Of a DNA stretch of 64,000 nt, positions 60,062 to 64,000 are shown piece after piece. Below the pieces are notes generated by a model. That model was not told the DNA's origin. It ran no database searches and saw nothing but the letters and a program-made list of their open reading frames with translations. Location of the stretch: positions 248,001-312,000 of the forward strand of contig JAWGHR010000001.1 in NCBI GenBank assembly GCA_032560695.1, in the 5' to 3' direction. Position 1 is the stretch's first letter, and every line of letters begins with the position of its first letter. The stretch comes from Peptoniphilus_A harei_B (GTDB lineage: Bacteria; Bacillota; Clostridia; Tissierellales; Peptoniphilaceae). Both the position numbers and the translations under genes were made by a program.

Positions 60062-61339
60062 TTAATTTAATTTTTCTAAAATTATTTTTCTTATGTCTTT
60101 TATAAGATAGAGAGACCCGCACCAGAGAATCATGTCGCCTTCATCTGCAAGGTCAAGAGTTTTTTCTACTGCCTCTTTCCTATCCTTAATGGCATAAATT
60201 TCTTTGTTCGAAATTTCTTTAAATTCCTTTTCTAGTAAATCAATGTCTGTAAACCTATCGTTATCTATTTCTGTTAAGACAATTTTATCTGCAAGCCCTT
60301 CAATTTTTTCTAAGATGTGCTTGTGGTCCTTGTCCTTTAATAGAGAGAAACCCAAAATCAATTTATTGTAAGTGAACTTCTTTACACTTTTCTCTATTCC
60401 CTCAATGGAGTCCAGGTTGTGGGAACCGTCAACTACAATAAGAGGAGCTCTTGAAAGACATTCTGTCCTTCCAATATTCTCTGCCTTCCTTAGTCCCTCT
60501 TTAATTTTATCTGGGTCTAACTTATAGTCGTTTCTTAAATATTCTAAAACCATAAGGGCAAGGGCTGCGTTAAAGGCTTGGTGATCTCCTATTAGAGAAA
60601 TTTCAACGTTCTTATATGTCCTAAAGTTAAATTTGTTTCCATATTCATTTGAAGAAATTATTTCTACTTCATCTAAATTAAAGTCACCAAAGCTAGAGGA
60701 TTTTTCCCTTGCAATACTCTTTAACTCTTCACTTGCTTCTTCAGCTTGAGGATAAGAAAAAACATGAGAATTTTCTTTTATTATTCCACCCTTTTCACGA
60801 GCAATCTTTTCTAAGGTATCACCCAAGATATTCGCATGATCAAGAGCTATGTGACAAAAGACTGGAATTGACTTTTCCATTACGTTAGTTGAGTCAACTC
60901 GTCCTCCCATTCCAACTTCCATTACTACAAAGTCCAAGTTTTTTCTTGCAAAGTAAATGTAGGCAATTGAAGTTAAAATTTCAAATCCACTTACAAAAAT
61001 TTTTTTCTTGTCAAGTTCTTCAACTTCTTTTCTAACTTCGCTGGCAATCTTTGAAAATTCTTCTTCACTTATGATCTTTCTATTAACTTCTATCTCTTCA
61101 CGAATGTTTGTTATATAGGGTGATGTAAACTTTCCCACTGAATAATCATTTTCTATAAGGGCATTGGCGATAAAACTTGCAACTGATCCCTTTCCATTAG
61201 TTCCTGTTATGTGAATTATTTTTAATTTATCTTGAGGTTTGTTAAAAATTTCTAAAAGAGCCTTAATGTTATCTAAAGTGAATTCTCCAAGAGGTATGTT
61301 TCTATTTTCAAGCCAAGCTACTGCTTCTTTGTAATCCAT
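60062..61339 (-). CDS. folC: Bifunctional folylpolyglutamate/dihydrofolate synthase
   Basis: FolC adds glutamates to folates. The protein of about 425 residues has the P-loop ITGTNGKGSVASFIANAL, YSVGKFTSPYITNIREEI, the VMEVGMGGRVDSTNVM segment and the C-terminal ligase domain (VVDGSHNLDSIE). The open frame extends to 61393, but the ATG at 61339 with AAGGAAGG upstream gives the normal N-terminus. It ends at a bidirectional terminator and is divergent from brnQ. Confidence 0.94.
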   Translation of the reverse strand: MDYKEAVAWLENRNIPLGEFTLDNIKALLEIFNKPQDKLKIIHITGTNGKGSVASFIANALIENDYSVGKFTSPYITNIREEIEVNRKIISEEEFSKIASEVRKEVEELDKKKIFVSGFEILTSIAYIYFARKNLDFVVMEVGMGGRVDSTNVMEKSIPVFCHIALDHANILGDTLEKIAREKGGIIKENSHVFSYPQAEEASEELKSIAREKSSSFGDFNLDEVEIISSNEYGNKFNFRTYKNVEISLIGDHQAFNAALALMVLEYLRNDYKLDPDKIKEGLRKAENIGRTECLSRAPLIVVDGSHNLDSIEGIEKSVKKFTYNKLILGFSLLKDKDHKHILEKIEGLADKIVLTEIDNDRFTDIDLLEKEFKEISNKEIYAIKDRKEAVEKTLDLADEGDMILWCGSLYLIKDIRKIILEKLN

Positions 61340-61461
61340 TTCAACCTTCCTTTCAATAATATTGATATTATCAAAATATTTATATCTAATCAATAATTTA
61401 TGTACCCAAATTGTTGCTAATGTGATAAAATAGAAAAAATATATTTATGGAGGTAAAAAAG

Positions 61462-62769
61462 ATGAACAATGAAATCAAGACGAAAGATTTATTTATTATA
61501 GGCTTCGCATTATTTGCAATGTTCTTTGGAGCTGGAAACTTAATCTTTCCGCCTTATCTAGGTTTATTGTCGGGCCACCAATGGTGGATAGGATTTTTAG
61601 GTTTTACGATTACAGATGCAGGCTTAGGCCTACTGGCAATTATTGCCCTTTCTAAGTATGAAGGTAACCTCAACGTCCTCGCTTCAAGGATTAACAAGAC
61701 CTTTGCAATTATTATTTCTACGGCAATTATTTTGTGTATTGGACCTTTCTTGGCAACTCCAAGAACTGCCGCTACTACTTATGAAATTGCAATCTTGCCA
61801 ATCTTTGGTGAATCCGTTAACAGATATCTTTTCTCTGTTATCTTCTTCGTTATTGCTTGTCTATTAAGTATTAGACCTAGCAAGGTTGTTGACATTGTTG
61901 GAAAGTTCCTTACTCCTTCACTTTTACTATGTATGGCAGTCCTAATTGTTAAGGGAATAATTACTCCAATAGGAGAAGTTGCAAACACAACAATGATTGA
62001 TAATGTTCTTAAGAAGGGTATCACTGATGGCTACCAAACAATGGATGCTATTGCAGGTTGTATGTTTGCCCTTGTTGTTATTGGCGCTGTTAAGACAAGA
62101 AATTATTCTTCACAAAAGCTTGAGATTAAGGCAACTATTTTATCAAGTATTATTGCCGTAATCTTCTTGGCATTAATCTACGGAGGACTATTATATCTTG
62201 GAGCCCAAACTTCAAGCCTAGGAATTTATGATGCTAATACCGATTCAACTAAACTTCTTGTTGATATTACAAATAGAGTTCTTGGTGGTACAGGCGTTTA
62301 TATCCTTGGTATTATAACTGCACTTGCTTGTCTTACAACTGCTATTGGACTTATATCTGCAACTGGTAACTTCTTCAACGACTTAACTTTTAACAAAGTT
62401 TCCTATGAAAGAATTGTTGTTATAGGCTCTATTGTTTCATGCTTAATATCAATGCTTGGTGTTACACAAATTATTAAAATTTCTGCACCAATTCTTGAAG
62501 TTATTTATCCATGTGCAATGACAATTGTTATCCTTGGACTATTTAATGAAAAAATAAAGGACGACTTAGTGTTTAAGGTTCCTTCTCTTGTTTCACTACT
62601 ATTTGGTTTCTTATTTGTCCTACAAGGCAAAGAACTTCTTGGTGGATTTGGAGAAATGTTGACAAAGTTACCACTTACTGAGTTTGGTCTTGGTTGGGTA
62701 TGCCCAATGCTTATTGGACTTGTAGTTGCTCTTGTAATTTCATCTACAAGACATCCTAAGGAAGCTTAA
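61462..62769 (+). CDS. brnQ: Branched-chain amino acid transport protein (LIVCS family)
   Basis: BrnQ imports leucine, isoleucine and valine with a cation. The protein of about 435 residues has twelve hydrophobic segments and the family's start ALFAMFFGAGNLIFPPYLG, GFTITDAGLGLLAI and ATPRTAATTYEIAI. The ATG at 61462 follows GGAGG by eight bases and is preferred to an ATG at 61447, which would place the Shine-Dalgarno inside the gene. Monocistronic, divergent from folC, with a shared terminator downstream. I saw no T-box in the short leader. Confidence 0.95.
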   Translation: MNNEIKTKDLFIIGFALFAMFFGAGNLIFPPYLGLLSGHQWWIGFLGFTITDAGLGLLAIIALSKYEGNLNVLASRINKTFAIIISTAIILCIGPFLATPRTAATTYEIAILPIFGESVNRYLFSVIFFVIACLLSIRPSKVVDIVGKFLTPSLLLCMAVLIVKGIITPIGEVANTTMIDNVLKKGITDGYQTMDAIAGCMFALVVIGAVKTRNYSSQKLEIKATILSSIIAVIFLALIYGGLLYLGAQTSSLGIYDANTDSTKLLVDITNRVLGGTGVYILGIITALACLTTAIGLISATGNFFNDLTFNKVSYERIVVIGSIVSCLISMLGVTQIIKISAPILEVIYPCAMTIVILGLFNEKIKDDLVFKVPSLVSLLFGFLFVLQGKELLGGFGEMLTKLPLTEFGLGWVCPMLIGLVVALVISSTRHPKEA

Positions 62770-62791
62770 AGATTTAAAAAATGCAAAAAGA

Positions 62792-62828
62792 AAAACTCTT
62801 ATTACTTATTGAGTAACAAGAGTTTTTT
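62792..62828. terminator. Bidirectional terminator between brnQ and radA
   Basis: A stem AAAACTCTT/AAGAGTTTT (62792-62800 and 62818-62826) with inner TTACT/AGTAA is followed by T-runs on both strands. Confidence 0.88.
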
Positions 62829-62841
62829 TATTGCCTAAATT

Positions 62842-64000
62842 TTATAAGTTAAAGATTTTACCCAGGACTTCAGAGATATTTGACATCTTAATGACTTCTA
62901 AGTCCTTATAGTTTTCTTCCTTTACATTGGAATATTTTGAGACATAGGCTTTTTTGAAGCCCATTCTCTCTGCCTCCTTGAGTCTTATGTCAAGGCTTGG
63001 AACATTTTTTAACTCTCCCGTAAGTCCCACATCGGCAATAAAAACTGAGTTAGCTTCAACGGGCTTGTTAAGAGTAGAGGATACAATAGAAACCATTACA
63101 GAAAGGTTTGATGCCTGTTCCTTAACTTTTATGCCGCCAGTTGACTTGACTACAATATTTTTGTCTAAGAAGGTCATGCCTGCTCTCTCTTCAAGAATTG
63201 AAACAAGAGTGTTTAGGTGCTCCCTTCTCACTGATTCAGAAATCCTTGAGGGATAAGGGAGGAAGGACTTAGAGGCAAGGGCTTCTGTCTCAAGAATTAT
63301 TGGCCTTGTTCCCTCTCTTATAACTGAAAGAGATGAACCTGGCACTTGCTCTGATGCCGACCTCTTAGTCATAAAGTATTCTGATGGGTTGTCAATTGAA
63401 ATCATTCCCTTTTCTGTCATGGAGAAAAATCCAATCTCACCAGTAGACCCATATCTGTTCTTTGTTGTCATAAGTGACCTCAAGTCCTCTGATGAGTCGC
63501 CATCAATTAAGAGGACAGTATCCACTAAGTGCTCAAGACTTCTAACACCTGCAAGCTCATCTTGCTTGGTCATTTGACCAACTAAGAAAACCATGCGAGG
63601 TTTTTCTAGGTCCTTGGCAACTTCTGTCATCTTGTAGGCACACTCCATAGTTTGAGTTGGGGTCCCTGGCCTTTGTGGAAACTCATCAAGAGTAAAGGTT
63701 TGAATTGAGTCGATAATTATAAGCTGGGGATCAATTTTTTCAACCTGGTCCAAAACAGAGTTAAGGGAAGTCACAGAATAAACCCAAATATTTTCTGAAA
63801 GCTTGTCGAGAATCCTCTCAGCCCTCATCTTAATTTGTGTTTCTGATTCTTCTCCCGATGCGTAAAGGACCCTCATACCCTTGTTGGCAAGGTCATTGGC
63901 AACCTGCATAAGAAGAGTTGACTTACCTGAACCAGGCTTCGCAGTCAAGATGCTAACAGAATCACGAACGATTCCCCCGCCCATGACCCTGTTAAATTCT
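62842..64000 (-). CDS. radA: DNA repair protein RadA, partial (N-terminus beyond right edge)
   Basis: RadA is a RecA-like branch-migration helicase. The frame is open to the end of the window (the last codons read EFNRVMGGGIV), so the zinc finger lies outside. Visible are Walker A AKPGSGKSTLLMQ, the RadA-specific KNRYGSTGEIGFF (KNRFG motif) and the C-terminal Lon-like domain (ADVGLTGELKNVPSLDIRL). The usual GDPGIGKST reads AKPGSGKST here, with the essential residues kept. The internal ATG at 63984 is not the start. Confidence 0.95.
   Translation of the reverse strand, partial: EFNRVMGGGIVRDSVSILTAKPGSGKSTLLMQVANDLANKGMRVLYASGEESETQIKMRAERILDKLSENIWVYSVTSLNSVLDQVEKIDPQLIIIDSIQTFTLDEFPQRPGTPTQTMECAYKMTEVAKDLEKPRMVFLVGQMTKQDELAGVRSLEHLVDTVLLIDGDSSEDLRSLMTTKNRYGSTGEIGFFSMTEKGMISIDNPSEYFMTKRSASEQVPGSSLSVIREGTRPIILETEALASKSFLPYPSRISESVRREHLNTLVSILEERAGMTFLDKNIVVKSTGGIKVKEQASNLSVMVSIVSSTLNKPVEANSVFIADVGLTGELKNVPSLDIRLKEAERMGFKKAYVSKYSNVKEENYKDLEVIKMSNISEVLGKIFNL

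Noticed and set aside
63984..63984. Start codon of RadA at an ATG inside the window
   Set aside because: The frame continues upstream with EFNRV, the normal RadA sequence before the P-loop domain, so the gene simply runs off the window.
1..64000. tRNA or rRNA genes, IS elements, phage genes
   Set aside because: No T-arm/anticodon cloverleaf, rRNA sequence, transposase, integrase or flanking inverted repeats could be recognised; all long frames belong to housekeeping or surface genes.

Overview
The window is chromosomal DNA from a low-GC Firmicute. Codons are AT-rich, strong GGAGG-type ribosome-binding sites are common and many starts are TTG. The IspH-ribosomal protein S1 fusion, SLH surface protein, EcfA1-EcfA2-EcfT-TruA block and YloU/FakA pair point to an anaerobic coccus of the Peptoniphilaceae type (Anaerococcus or a relative). 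This assignment is inferred from gene content, not from a marker search. Nearly all genes lie on the minus strand; only a degenerate oleate-hydratase-like gene, rpmB and brnQ are on plus. I see no tRNA, rRNA, IS element, prophage or CRISPR array.

Layout from low to high coordinates. 1-3.7 kb: an ABC importer (DUF3798 lipoprotein, CUT2-type double ATPase, permease cut by the window edge). 4.0-4.8 kb: a DUF1275 membrane protein. 4.8-10.6 kb: the purine operon purC-E-M-N-H-D, transcribed from a consensus promoter through a ykkC-family (probably PRPP) riboswitch with a terminator. 10.8-16.1 kb: a secreted choice-of-anchor-I protein beside the polyphosphate pair ppx-ppk. 16.3-20 kb: SuhB-like phosphatase and an M16C metalloprotease, divergent from an oleate-hydratase-like pseudoenzyme candidate at 20.1-21.6 kb. 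21.9-24.9 kb: the t6A tRNA modification cluster (nitroreductase-tsaE-tsaB-rimI-tsaD). 25-30.3 kb: cell-surface genes (two lipoproteins, one with DUF3160, and an SLH protein with a cysteine-peptidase-like domain). 30.5-33.8 kb: cmk-plsC-ispH/S1 behind a leader terminator.

33.8-46.6 kb is one tightly packed set of sixteen genes reading leftwards: asp23-nusB-xseA-xseB-ispA-tlyA-recN-nudF-punA-pdp-M50 peptidase-scpA-scpB-rluB-mnmM-baiN. 46.9-50.1 kb holds ecfA1-ecfA2-ecfT-truA. 50.1-53.6 kb holds prfB-pyrF-pyrE and, after a gap, ykvA-mpg. 53.9-59.6 kb holds yloU-fakA, then recG-rsmD-coaD and a coiled-coil protein. 59.8-64 kb has rpmB, folC, brnQ and a radA gene cut at the right edge.

The least ordinary items are the ykkC riboswitch with a duplicated heptamer that suggests its switch, the eroded oleate hydratase with interlocked divergent promoters, an 18-bp degenerate tandem repeat family at two distant intergenic sites, leader terminators directly in front of cmk and recG, the SLH-cysteine peptidase architecture, the DUF3160 lipoprotein pair with a possibly leaderless first gene, and a prfB without the usual programmed frameshift. 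I found no convincing defence system or other wholly new multi-gene system.
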